Source: Bacteroidales bacterium
GTDB taxonomy: Bacteria; Bacteroidota; Bacteroidia; Bacteroidales; F082
Assembly: GCA_028277395.1 (NCBI GenBank)
Contig: JANQGJ010000099.1
Span: 62,001-126,000 of the forward strand
Direction of reading: 5' to 3'
Length of the DNA: 64,000 nucleotides
Shown: positions 27,787-35,952 of the stretch, one piece after another
How the letters are laid out: each line of letters opens with the position of its first letter
Position numbering within the stretch: the first letter of the stretch is position 1
Program-made: the position numbers and the translations under genes
The notes under the pieces: model-generated
The model's database searches: none
What the model saw: the letters and a program-made list of their open reading frames with translations, nothing else
Told to the model about the DNA's origin: nothing

Positions 27787-28471
27787 ATTGCTTTTGGTGG
27801 AAGATGATGTGAACTTTGGTGCTGTTCTAAAATCATATCTTGAACTTAATGATTTCACTGTAGATTGGGTAAATGATGGTAAAGATGCGATGCCCAGGTT
27901 CGAATCGTCTGTTTATGATCTTGTTCTGCTGGATGTTATGCTTCCAAACGTTGATGGTTTTTCTATAGCTAATAATATTAAAGCTACCGGTTCAAATGTT
28001 CCTTTTATATTTATTACTGCCAAAACTCTTAGAAACGATATTGTTGAAGGATATAAAACAGGTGCTGATGATTATATTACAAAACCATTTGATTCAGAAA
28101 TTTTGTTGTATAAAATTAAAGCAATTCTTGGTCGCGGCATTTCAGATAAGAGTAATAAACCATCTGATCATTTTGAAATTGGTGCTTTTAATTTTGATTA
28201 CAGATCCCGTTTTTTGTTAAACACACATACTAACGAGAAACAAACGCTTTCTCCTAAAGAAAGTGAATTACTTATGATGCTCATTTCACAAAACGAGGAA
28301 ATACTACCAAAAGCTTTAGCATTAAACAGGATATGGGGTGATGCAAATTATTTCACAAGCCGAAGCATGGATGTTTATGTTGCAAAACTCAGAAAACTTT
28401 TAGCCAGTGATAATCGGATAAAGATCATTACGCAACACGGATCAGGGTATCGTCTGATCACTGAAAAATAA
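27773..28471 (+). CDS. OmpR-family response regulator (RprY-like)
   Basis: A 232-residue DNA-binding response regulator, cognate to the overlapping histidine kinase. The receiver domain has E10/D11/D12, phosphorylated D54 in LLDVMLP, T82 in FITAKT and K104 in ITKPFD. The C-terminal winged helix (about residues 140-232) has the OmpR/PhoB features LSPKESELLMMLI, NRIWGDANYFTSRSMDVYVAKLRKLL and GSGYRL. The gene pair resembles the Bacteroides RprX/RprY type in organisation (kinase first, then regulator). The GGTTAA repeats upstream of the operon are a likely binding site, giving autoregulation. Confidence 0.93.
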   Translation: MKRYKLLLVEDDVNFGAVLKSYLELNDFTVDWVNDGKDAMPRFESSVYDLVLLDVMLPNVDGFSIANNIKATGSNVPFIFITAKTLRNDIVEGYKTGADDYITKPFDSEILLYKIKAILGRGISDKSNKPSDHFEIGAFNFDYRSRFLLNTHTNEKQTLSPKESELLMMLISQNEEILPKALALNRIWGDANYFTSRSMDVYVAKLRKLLASDNRIKIITQHGSGYRLITEK

Positions 28472-28482
28472 ACGCATGATAA

Positions 28483-30666
28483 TTACTTGGCCCTTGCAAC
28501 TTTAGTTACACCTTTAACTTTGTTGAGCTTGTGGATTAACTGCATGAGGTGATCATGATCTTTAATACTTATACTTACTTTACCAACAAACTGCTTACCG
28601 GATGTTTGAAAATTTATTGACCGCATATTAACCCTGAGATCATCGGTAATGACTTTTGTTATTGCACCAACAACACCAATTTCATCAGTCCCTGTGATCT
28701 TTAAGCTTGCAATTGAGTAACTTTCGTCGTCTGAAGCGATCCATTTAATATCCAGAACACGATATTCGTATTTTTCTCTTAAACGTTTGGCATTCGGACA
28801 TTTTGTCCTATGAATTGTTATTCCCCCAAGAGTTGTTATAAATCCGAAAACACTATCTCCCTTAATCGGGTTACAACATTTGGCCATGCGATAATCTACG
28901 TTTTTTAGGTTATCACCAATGTAAAGGATCTCTCTATTTTCATCTTCCTTTTGTTTCTCTCTGATGGGAGAAGAATTATCATCTGTTTCCTTTAACTTTG
29001 TTGAGGTATCGGCTTCAACAAAGCTTAAAAGCAGGTTTTTTATCTCACCAAGTTCAATTTTCTCGGTTGCAACAAGGTAATAAAGATCAATACTTGCTTC
29101 AAGTTTATAATGCTTAACCAAATAGTTAATTAAATCGTCATTACTTTTAATCTTCCAGTTTTTAAACTTGCGCAGCAACAACGACTTACCAATATCTGCT
29201 TCTTTGTATTTTTCTTCCTTTACATGTCGTTTTATCCTTGTTCTTGCTTTATCAGTGTTCACAAATGATAACCAGTCGAGTTTAGGCACCTGGTTTTTAG
29301 AAGTAAGGATATCAACTTTGTCGCCATTTTTCAGAACGTATCTTATGGGAACCACTTTATTATTTACTTTGGCGCCCCTGCATTTTGAACCAATATCGGT
29401 ATGAATACCAAATGCAAAATCCAGCACAGTAGACCCCATTGGAAGTTGTTTCAGGTCGCCCATTGGCGTAAATACAAACACACTTTCCTGAGATTTTTCA
29501 CCATTACTTTTATATGATTTTTCATGATATATCTGATCAGGATTTTCAAGAATATCACGAACCTGCGAAAGCCAGTTTTCGGTATCCTTTTTCTTCATAA
29601 CACCCTTGTACTGCCAATGTGCAGCCTGACCCCTTTCAGCTTCATCGTCCATTCGTAAGGTTCTGATCTGAACCTCAATCCACTTGTTATTAGGTCCCAT
29701 TACAGTGGTATGTAATGATTCATAACCACTGGCCTTTGGGGTTGATATCCAGTCTCTCAGTCTTTTTGGATTTGGTGTATATATGTTTGTAACATGAGAA
29801 TAAACCTTCCAGCAATCTTCCTTTTCCCGTTTCTTTTTACTATCAATTACAATTCTTATGGCAAATAAATCATAAACTTCCTCAAAATCAACGTTCTGCC
29901 GTGTCATTTTTGACCAAATGGATGGCACAGACTTGGTTCGCCATTTAATCTCAAACTTGAAATTGTGAGATAACAACTCTCTTTCTACCGGTCTGATAAA
30001 ATCCTGAATATAAACCTCCCTTTTGGATTTAGTCTGTTGTATTTTATTACTGATCTCATTATAAATATCAGGCTGTTCATATTTCATAACTCTCTCTTCG
30101 AACTCAGCTTTTACTTTGTACAAACCTAATCGATGAGCTATTGGAATATAAAGAAACTTTACTTCATTGATAAATTGCTCTCTGCTACTATCAAGCAGTT
30201 CAAGATGCCTAAGATCATTTAAACGATGTGCAAGGCGTATAAGAATAACCCTCATATCATCAACCATTGACAAAAACATCGTTCTAAAAGCCTCAGACTG
30301 AAATGATATTCGCTCTGTCCTAAATTCAGAGATACGTTTAAAACCAATGATAATTTCAGCAACATGTTCACCAAAATCCTCTTCAATATTCTTCATTGAA
30401 TACCCTGTCTTCAGGTCAACACCATGCAACAATGCACATATAGCTGAAGTTGGTCCCAATCCTATTTCTTTTATGGATATTATGGCAATATCTGCATTAT
30501 AAAGAACAAAAGGTTTACCATCAGGTGTGGTAGTGTCCTTAAAAATATCTGAAGAAATATTAAAAGCTTTTGTAATTTGTTCTTTATCAACAGACGATAT
30601 TTCCTGAACACTACAATTTAATAACTCTTCCAACTTCACTGATAATATATCGTCATTTGAATTCAT
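28483..30666 (-). CDS. relA: RelA/SpoT homologue, (p)ppGpp synthetase with degenerate hydrolase domain
   Basis: A 727-residue long RSH protein. The N-terminal HD-type hydrolase domain is present but lacks key residues. The HDxxED motif reads HGVDLK (H81, G82), the expected HP of the HPLAVA segment is LYNADIAI, and LADRLHNMR is LAHRLNDLR. The synthetase domain is intact: YDLFAIRIVI (about 265-274), PKRLRDWISTPKASGYESLHTT (about 300-321), and EVQIRTLRMDDEAERGQAAHW (about 331-351). The RLRD segment resembles the RxKD motif more than the RelA-type ExDD. A TGS domain (about 395-458), a Cys-containing zinc-finger region (MAKCCNPIKGD, TKCPNA) and an ACT domain (about 655-727) follow. I infer a synthetase-only, ribosome-associated RelA. 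It converges on the response regulator gene. Confidence 0.9.
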   Translation of the reverse strand: MNSNDDILSVKLEELLNCSVQEISSVDKEQITKAFNISSDIFKDTTTPDGKPFVLYNADIAIISIKEIGLGPTSAICALLHGVDLKTGYSMKNIEEDFGEHVAEIIIGFKRISEFRTERISFQSEAFRTMFLSMVDDMRVILIRLAHRLNDLRHLELLDSSREQFINEVKFLYIPIAHRLGLYKVKAEFEERVMKYEQPDIYNEISNKIQQTKSKREVYIQDFIRPVERELLSHNFKFEIKWRTKSVPSIWSKMTRQNVDFEEVYDLFAIRIVIDSKKKREKEDCWKVYSHVTNIYTPNPKRLRDWISTPKASGYESLHTTVMGPNNKWIEVQIRTLRMDDEAERGQAAHWQYKGVMKKKDTENWLSQVRDILENPDQIYHEKSYKSNGEKSQESVFVFTPMGDLKQLPMGSTVLDFAFGIHTDIGSKCRGAKVNNKVVPIRYVLKNGDKVDILTSKNQVPKLDWLSFVNTDKARTRIKRHVKEEKYKEADIGKSLLLRKFKNWKIKSNDDLINYLVKHYKLEASIDLYYLVATEKIELGEIKNLLLSFVEADTSTKLKETDDNSSPIREKQKEDENREILYIGDNLKNVDYRMAKCCNPIKGDSVFGFITTLGGITIHRTKCPNAKRLREKYEYRVLDIKWIASDDESYSIASLKITGTDEIGVVGAITKVITDDLRVNMRSINFQTSGKQFVGKVSISIKDHDHLMQLIHKLNKVKGVTKVARAK

Positions 30667-30846
30667 AAAAAGAACAAATTGTTTTTAGAAACCTGAATAT
30701 GGTGTTATTTGGTGACAATAGATTCTGATCGCAAAATTTTCATGATCTTAAAAATGATCGTCAAAGATAATACAAATTATATTTGGCTGTTTTATAAAAA
30801 ATATACCTTCATTGACAAGGATAATAATTTACCACAATTATTGTAC

Positions 30847-30854
30847 TATTTTTG
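30847..30854 (+). promoter_or_regulatory. -7 promoter element of the PorT-like gene
   Basis: TATTTTTG matches TAnnTTTG, 24 bases before the ATG at 30879. Confidence 0.55.
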
Positions 30855-30878
30855 CGTTGGCAGTAAATAAAACTTGTT

Positions 30879-31568
30879 ATGAATATGAGGAAGACGATAT
30901 TGCTGATTTTTCTGATAACTGTGGGGATATCTTCAAATTTACACAGTCAAATAATTAAAGGAGAAGCCATGCTTGGCCTCAACATGACACAGGTAGAAGG
31001 AGATGAAGTACATGGATTTAGAAAACCAGGTGTAAATATTGGTGTTGGAGCACTTGTACCATTCAAAAATAACTGGGACGTAAGTATGGAAGTAAACTTT
31101 AGTCAGAAGGGTTCAAGACAAAAAAAACAATACACTGACTCTCTTAGCTCAGGAGAAGTGATAACCGGAGAATACAAACTTAGGTTAAACTATGTTGAAG
31201 TACCGGTAATGATACATTACACCGATAAGGATTTTATTACGATTGGGGCCGGGTTTTCCTGGGGAAGACTGGTTGGTGTTGAAGAGTGGGAACACGGTAA
31301 ACGTGTTGAAACTACAACTTTATCAAGTGGAACCTATGATAAAAATGACTTTTGTTATTTAATCGATCTGCGAATAAGAATAAAAGGTCCTTTGAAATTT
31401 GGGTTCAGATATCAAAATAGTATGGTGAAGATCCGAACACGTGAATTTTCAGATTTAACTGGTAGTACATGGACAAGGGATCAGTTCAATAAGGTACTAA
31501 CCTTTAGGTTAATTTACATGTTTAATGAGGAACAGAGCAGAAGAAACCGTAATGCAACCCCACAATAA
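30879..31568 (+). CDS. PorT-like outer membrane beta-barrel protein
   Basis: A 229-residue predicted outer membrane protein with a signal peptide (about 1-23). It is an eight-strand-type barrel of the PorT/PF13568 group: GEAMLGLNMTQVEGDEVHGF, PGVNIGVGALVPFKNNWDVSMEVNFSQKGSRQK, then LRLNYVEVPVMIHYTDKDFITIGAGFSWG. The last strand region is FNKVLTFRLIYMFN. PorT itself belongs to T9SS biology, but many paralogues have other unknown roles. The stop codon overlaps the ATG of the cupin gene. Confidence 0.75.
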   Translation: MNMRKTILLIFLITVGISSNLHSQIIKGEAMLGLNMTQVEGDEVHGFRKPGVNIGVGALVPFKNNWDVSMEVNFSQKGSRQKKQYTDSLSSGEVITGEYKLRLNYVEVPVMIHYTDKDFITIGAGFSWGRLVGVEEWEHGKRVETTTLSSGTYDKNDFCYLIDLRIRIKGPLKFGFRYQNSMVKIRTREFSDLTGSTWTRDQFNKVLTFRLIYMFNEEQSRRNRNATPQ

Positions 31569-32065
31569 TGAGAAACTCGGATTACTGGATAAAACACCTT
31601 GATCTTGATTCACATCCCGAAGGAGGATATTTCAAAGAAGTTTACAGAAGCCCGGAATCAATTAAAGAGAAATGTCTTCCAGAAAGGTTTATCGGTGATC
31701 GTAATATCGCTACCTCAATTTATTTCCTGTTGGAAAAATTCCAGAGATCAGTTTTTCACCGAATTAAGTCCGATGAGACCTGGCATTTCTATGACGGCGA
31801 AAATTTATCAATATATGTTATCGACCATGATAATGAATTAATTATTCACAAACTTGGATTACAGCCGGAGTTAAATGTTCTGCCACAGGTTACTATACCT
31901 GCTCACTGTTGGTTTGCGGCCGAGTCTGACGGAGATTATACCCTGGTTGGCTGTACTGTTGCTCCGGGATTTGATTTCAATGACTTCGAAATGGCAAAAA
32001 GGGACTTCTTATTAAAGAAGTATCCTGAATATGAGAATGAAATAATTAAATTCACCGATGAATAA
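31568..32065 (+). CDS. Cupin family protein, DUF985
   Basis: A 165-residue cupin of the DUF985 (cupin_5) family. Hallmarks are the start LDLDSHPEGGYFKEVYRS, the cupin metal-binding stretch FHRIKSDETWHFYDG at about residues 62-76, and IPAHCWFAAESDGDYTLVGCTVAPGFDFNDFEMA at about 110-143. Metal-binding His residues are present, so it may bind a metal, but no substrate is established. It is translationally coupled (TAATG overlap) to the upstream barrel gene and lies 30 bp before the PfkB kinase gene. Confidence 0.87.
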   Translation: MRNSDYWIKHLDLDSHPEGGYFKEVYRSPESIKEKCLPERFIGDRNIATSIYFLLEKFQRSVFHRIKSDETWHFYDGENLSIYVIDHDNELIIHKLGLQPELNVLPQVTIPAHCWFAAESDGDYTLVGCTVAPGFDFNDFEMAKRDFLLKKYPEYENEIIKFTDE

Positions 32066-32095
32066 TAACATTTTCCGGGTATTATTTACTGAATT

Positions 32096-32998
32096 ATGAT
32101 ATACACGCTGGGAGAATCATTATTAGATATTATTATTAACACGATGGACGATACTGTGGTAAGACCTGGAGGTGCTATGCTGAATACTGCTGTTTCGCTG
32201 AGCAGATCAGGCATTAAGGTATCGTTAATAACAGAATTGGGAGATGATAATACTTCAAAACTAATTATTGATTTCCTACGAAAAAATAAGACAGGCACTG
32301 AAAAAATTACTCAATATCAAAACAACAACACTTCTCTGGCGCTTGCTTTCCTTGATAATAATAAAAAGCCATCCTATACATTCATAAAAAAATATCCTGA
32401 AACCAGAACTTTATTACATCCAAAACAATTTAGTTCAAACGATATTCTTTTATTTGGGTCGCTTTATTCACTTGACGTAGATATAAGGGACAATATTCTT
32501 TCTATTGTAACTCTTGCGAATGCAAACAATTCACTGATAATTTATGACCCGAACATCAGAAATGCACACCATCTTAAGGATAAGAGACTATTAAAAGCTG
32601 TATATGAAAACATTGAAGTATCAAAAATAATAAAGGGCTCTGATGAAGATTTTGCCAATATTTTTGGGACTAACAATACTGAAAAGCAGTTGGAAGCAGT
32701 TGGAGAAATTAACAAAGACGCAGTTGTAATAATAACGCTTGGGTCGGATGGTGTACTTGCTAAAGCGGGAAACAAAAAACTCAGGTTTCCGGCAATGAGA
32801 ACTAATGTAACAAGTACAGTTGGTGCCGGTGATGCATTCAATGCAGGAATAATTTACACTATAAACTCACTTAATCTGAACACAGGTTATAAGCTTGAGA
32901 ATTCACTGGATATAATATTAAAAAACGGTTTAAGGTTTTCATCTGTCGTTTGCAGTTCTTTGGACAATTATATTCCCGAATCTTTTACAATTAAATAA
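32096..32998 (+). CDS. PfkB family carbohydrate kinase (fructokinase/ribokinase type)
   Basis: A 300-residue PfkB-family sugar kinase. The N-terminal signature GESLLDIII and PGGAMLNTAVSLSRSG (about residues 22-37) match fructokinase-like members. The C-terminal ATP/catalytic motif VTSTVGAGDAFNAGIIY (about 240-256) has the catalytic Asp in GAGD. Family members phosphorylate a sugar hydroxyl with ATP. The exact sugar is unclear, and a fructokinase is the most natural guess. It probably shares an operon with the PorT-like and cupin genes. Confidence 0.87.
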   Translation: MIYTLGESLLDIIINTMDDTVVRPGGAMLNTAVSLSRSGIKVSLITELGDDNTSKLIIDFLRKNKTGTEKITQYQNNNTSLALAFLDNNKKPSYTFIKKYPETRTLLHPKQFSSNDILLFGSLYSLDVDIRDNILSIVTLANANNSLIIYDPNIRNAHHLKDKRLLKAVYENIEVSKIIKGSDEDFANIFGTNNTEKQLEAVGEINKDAVVIITLGSDGVLAKAGNKKLRFPAMRTNVTSTVGAGDAFNAGIIYTINSLNLNTGYKLENSLDIILKNGLRFSSVVCSSLDNYIPESFTIK

Positions 32999-33194
32999 CA
33001 AAGGGGCACTTCCTAAGTTATTTTATATCAGATTAATCACATCAATTAATACAGAACAGACAGGATCATAAACTCAGTAAACCTAATTAAAGATACCGAA
33101 TTCAATAAACCACCATATGAATTCCACCTGGACTGTATTTTTTATTTTTCACATAGAAAATTCTGTCCAGGCAGACTCAATTTTAAGGATTAAA

Positions 33195-33827
33195 TTATGA
33201 TGTTTTTTTTCGAAATTTACTTTTAGCCTGCGAAGCAAGATCATCAAGCTTATCCCTTATTTCATTCATTTCTTCCCGAATAGATTTTTCGATATTTGAA
33301 ACAGTTACCGGATCTCCCTGCATTTCAAGTTTCTCACTAATAGTTCTTGCAGGTGGAATTATAACCCATAAAATCAAATATGCAAGAATGCTCAATCCTG
33401 ATAAAGTAGCAACAATGAATCCTATCCTGAACCATACGGTGTCCAGTCTGAAGTAAGCACCTAATCCGGCGCATACTCCACCAAGCATTCTGTTCTCAAC
33501 ATCTCTGAACAAACGCTTTCTGCCTAATTGGCGAACAGTTGAATCATTGACTTCATTTTCCTGATCCTCTTCAAAGTCTGAAGGTTTGCCCATTATATTG
33601 ATAACTTCATCAACATCTTCCATGCTTATAACTTCTTTTTCTTTGGTCAATCGTTGCTGAAATAACTCAACTATCCTGGTTTCAATATCATTATAGATCT
33701 CATCACCTCCTGATGATCTGTTAAAATGTTTATTTAACTGATCGAGGTACTGTTTTAGTTTTTCATAGGCTGCTTCATCAACGTGAAAAACTACTCCACC
33801 TATGTTAATATTCATTATTTTATTCAT
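33195..33827 (-). CDS. PspC domain membrane protein
   Basis: A 210-residue protein. Residues about 1-90 form a soluble region starting INIGGVVFHVDEAAYEKLKQYLDQL, often seen in Bacteroidota PspC proteins. The PspC domain covers about 100-160. It has RLFRDVENRMLGGVCAGLGAYF, then the transmembrane segment VWFRIGFIVATLSGLSILAYLILWVIIPPA. A charged coiled tail follows. PspC proteins respond to envelope stress. The ATG overlaps the PadR stop region by 8 bp, so it is the second gene of a PadR-PspC operon and probably under PadR control. Confidence 0.9.
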   Translation of the reverse strand: MNKIMNINIGGVVFHVDEAAYEKLKQYLDQLNKHFNRSSGGDEIYNDIETRIVELFQQRLTKEKEVISMEDVDEVINIMGKPSDFEEDQENEVNDSTVRQLGRKRLFRDVENRMLGGVCAGLGAYFRLDTVWFRIGFIVATLSGLSILAYLILWVIIPPARTISEKLEMQGDPVTVSNIEKSIREEMNEIRDKLDDLASQAKSKFRKKTS

Positions 33828-34164
33828 TATTATTGGATTTATAGTTAATTAAACTATTAACGGAATCCGACAATTGTTTCCAGTTATCTTTGAGTGATTC
33901 CAGTACTTTTATTCCTGTTTCTGTCAAACGATAGTATTTTCTGGGAGGACCCGATGTTGACTCTTCCCAACGGTAACTAAGTAACCCATCGTTTTTAAGC
34001 CGCGTAAGTAAAGGGTAAATAGTACCTTCAACAACCAATAATCTGGCTTCTTTCAAGGCATCCATTATGTTAGAAGTATAAACCTCTTCGTTGGATATTA
34101 CTGACAGAATGCATAATTCCAACACTCCTTTTCTCATCTGGGCATTTGTTTTTTCCAATTTCAT
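33820..34164 (-). CDS. PadR family transcriptional regulator
   Basis: A 114-residue PadR regulator. The winged helix lies in residues about 10-80 with MRKGVLELCILSVISNEEVYTSNIMDAL, LLVVEGTIYPLLTRLKNDGLLSYRWEES, then GPPRKYYRLTETG. A dimerisation helix follows. It controls its own operon with pspC, as suggested by a 29-bp inverted repeat in its promoter. The promoter -7 element is only four bases from the start codon, so the mRNA is probably leaderless or nearly so. Confidence 0.93.
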   Translation of the reverse strand: MKLEKTNAQMRKGVLELCILSVISNEEVYTSNIMDALKEARLLVVEGTIYPLLTRLKNDGLLSYRWEESTSGPPRKYYRLTETGIKVLESLKDNWKQLSDSVNSLINYKSNNNE

Positions 34165-34168
34165 TCAG

Positions 34169-34176
34169 CAAATATA
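34169..34176 (-). promoter_or_regulatory. -7 promoter element of the PadR-PspC operon
   Basis: On the minus strand TATATTTG matches TAnnTTTG and is followed by CTGA and then the ATG at 34164. The transcript start is expected at or very near the ATG. Confidence 0.55.
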
Positions 34177-34184
34177 TAATAAAA

Positions 34185-34213
34185 TATAGTACTATGCAAT
34201 ACATAGTTCTATA
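34185..34213. promoter_or_regulatory. Inverted repeat in the PadR promoter, candidate PadR operator
   Basis: TATAGTACTATG (34185-34196) and CATAGTTCTATA (34202-34213) are inverted repeats with one mismatch around a 5-base spacer. They lie directly upstream of the -7 element, covering the -33 region. PadR dimers bind such dyads, so this is a strong candidate self-operator. Confidence 0.65.
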
Positions 34214-34348
34214 TTTTTTACAAAGGAAATCATAAAAACCTGTTATTCTAACACTTATCGAGCAAAATAAAATGGTCCTTCAGAGTGAAAAGCCTGGAAT
34301 CCTCCTGATATTTTGCTCAATTAACCTAATATGTGAACAATTAAGGGT

Positions 34349-34356
34349 TATCTTTG
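34349..34356 (+). promoter_or_regulatory. -7 promoter element of aroQ
   Basis: TATCTTTG matches TAnnTTTG, 20 bases before the ATG at 34377. It lies inside the longer reading frame from 34272 and so sets the start at 34377. Confidence 0.55.
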
Positions 34357-34376
34357 CCGACAAATCAAATACTAAT

Positions 34377-34793
34377 ATGAAGGTATTAATACTTAATGGT
34401 CCAAATTTAAATTTGACAGGAGAAAGAGAAACAAAATTATATGGCAGTCTTTCTTTTGAAGATTATATGGAAGAATTAAAGAAGAGGTTTCCCGGAATTG
34501 ATATTGGATACGATCAAACTAATATTGAGGGGGAGATAATTGATAAGTTACAGGAGGCTAATTTTGAGTATGATGCAATCGTTCTTAATGCTGGTGCCTA
34601 TACTCACACATCTGTGGCTATAGGAGATGCAATCAGGAGTATTGAAATACCTGTTGTTGAAGTTCACATTTCGAATATATATTCAAGAGAATCATTCAGG
34701 CATACAAGTTATATTGCACCATATTGCATTGGTAGTGTTACAGGTTTTGGCCTGGATTCTTATAGACTGGCCCTGGCATATTTCAGAAAATGA
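34377..34793 (+). CDS. aroQ: Type II 3-dehydroquinate dehydratase
   Basis: A 138-residue type II dehydroquinase, which converts 3-dehydroquinate to 3-dehydroshikimate in aromatic amino acid synthesis. Signatures are VLILNGPNLNLTGERE (about residues 3-18), with the catalytic Tyr in KLYGS (about 21-25), NIEGEIIDKLQEA, VLNAGAYTHTSVAIGDAI (catalytic His region, about 70-87) and EVHISNIYSRESFRHTS. Length is normal when started at 34377. The stop codon is directly followed by the stop of the convergent GT2 gene. Confidence 0.96.
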   Translation: MKVLILNGPNLNLTGERETKLYGSLSFEDYMEELKKRFPGIDIGYDQTNIEGEIIDKLQEANFEYDAIVLNAGAYTHTSVAIGDAIRSIEIPVVEVHISNIYSRESFRHTSYIAPYCIGSVTGFGLDSYRLALAYFRK

Positions 34794-35810
34794 TCAGGTA
34801 AATCGTTTCTTAAGTTCCGAGAATTTCTTCTTTCTCAATATATAATGGTCAACCACAATATTTCCCTGATAAACCTTTGAAACATTATTTCTAAAAGTTT
34901 TCATCCGCGTTTTTCTAATGCTTCTCCAGTTTCTGTAGAAATAGACATGCGCACGGATAACTGCGACAAAATCTGAGAAACCTCCTTCGATCAGGAATTT
35001 AATTGCTGCTATTCCATCCAGGAACAAACGCATCATCAATACTTTATACATCCTTTTTGATGGAAGGTTTTTATAAAGCAACATAAAGTTATTTCTGAAG
35101 TTAAGGTATGTTTTCCATGCGGATCCCACCGGTAGTGTTCCACCTCCAACATGATATACCATTGAACTATGACAAACCATTACTTTATATCCCAGGCTTT
35201 TAACTCTCCAACAAAAATCAATTTCTTCCATATGGGCAAAAAACCTGTCATCAAATCCGTTAAGTTTATGAAAAAGATCTGCCCTTACAAACATACATGC
35301 ACCGGTAGCCCAGAATACCTCTATATCATTATCATATTGGCCTTTATCCTCTTCCAGCGACTGAAATATTCTGCCACGACAAAAAGGATAACCATATTCA
35401 TCAATGAAACCTCCAGCTGCTCCGGCATATTCAAATCCTGATTTATTGTAATAAGATCTTATTTTTGGCTGACAAGCGGCAACTTCCTGATCGGATTCCA
35501 TAAGATCGATAACAGGTTTTATCCAATTTTGTGTAACCTCAATATCAGAATTAAGTAATATGTAATAATCGGCCTGTATTTGCCTTAATGCAACGTTGTA
35601 GCCTGATGCGAAACCTCCGTTAGATTCATTCTGAATTACATTTATATGTTTGAACTTTTCCTCAAGAAGTTCTAAAGAACCATCTGTTGAACAATTATCA
35701 GCGATCCAGATTTCAGCATGGTCAGAACTGCATTCAATTACTGATGGTAAGAATTTATCAAGAAATTTTACTCCGTTATAATTTAATATTACTAAGGCTA
35801 CCTTTTTCAA
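34794..35810 (-). CDS. Family 2 glycosyltransferase
   Basis: A 338-residue cytoplasmic GT-A glycosyltransferase of family GT2, of the rhamnosyltransferase-like (WbbL/RfbN) type. The nucleotide-sugar binding region starts VALVILNYNGVKFLDKFLPSV. ADNCSTDGSLELLEE and ESNGGFASGYNVALRQ follow, and the DxD-like metal site LLNSDIEV is near residue 87. The acceptor side includes ATGACMFVRADLFHKLNGFDDRFFAHMEEIDFCWR at about 165-199. It probably adds a sugar to a surface glycan. It stands alone; no polysaccharide cluster surrounds it. Confidence 0.9.
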   Translation of the reverse strand: MKKVALVILNYNGVKFLDKFLPSVIECSSDHAEIWIADNCSTDGSLELLEEKFKHINVIQNESNGGFASGYNVALRQIQADYYILLNSDIEVTQNWIKPVIDLMESDQEVAACQPKIRSYYNKSGFEYAGAAGGFIDEYGYPFCRGRIFQSLEEDKGQYDNDIEVFWATGACMFVRADLFHKLNGFDDRFFAHMEEIDFCWRVKSLGYKVMVCHSSMVYHVGGGTLPVGSAWKTYLNFRNNFMLLYKNLPSKRMYKVLMMRLFLDGIAAIKFLIEGGFSDFVAVIRAHVYFYRNWRSIRKTRMKTFRNNVSKVYQGNIVVDHYILRKKKFSELKKRFT

Positions 35811-35952
35811 ATTGCTATAATTGAGTTTATCTTAAAACCGAATTCTGATATTAAAAAGTTCACGAAAATAAAACTCTTTTATAACTATACAACAGTTATA
35901 TGTAAAATAGTGTATAAATTAGGAAAAACACATCAAATATTTATCAGTAAAA

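Noticed and set aside
33127..33171. Inverted repeat CCTGGAC/GTCCAGG downstream of pspC
   Set aside because: Loop of 31 bases and no T-run on either side, so not a convincing terminator; no protein target known.
34272..34376. 35-residue N-terminal extension of AroQ
   Set aside because: Type II dehydroquinases start close to VLILNGPN, and a promoter element lies within the extension.
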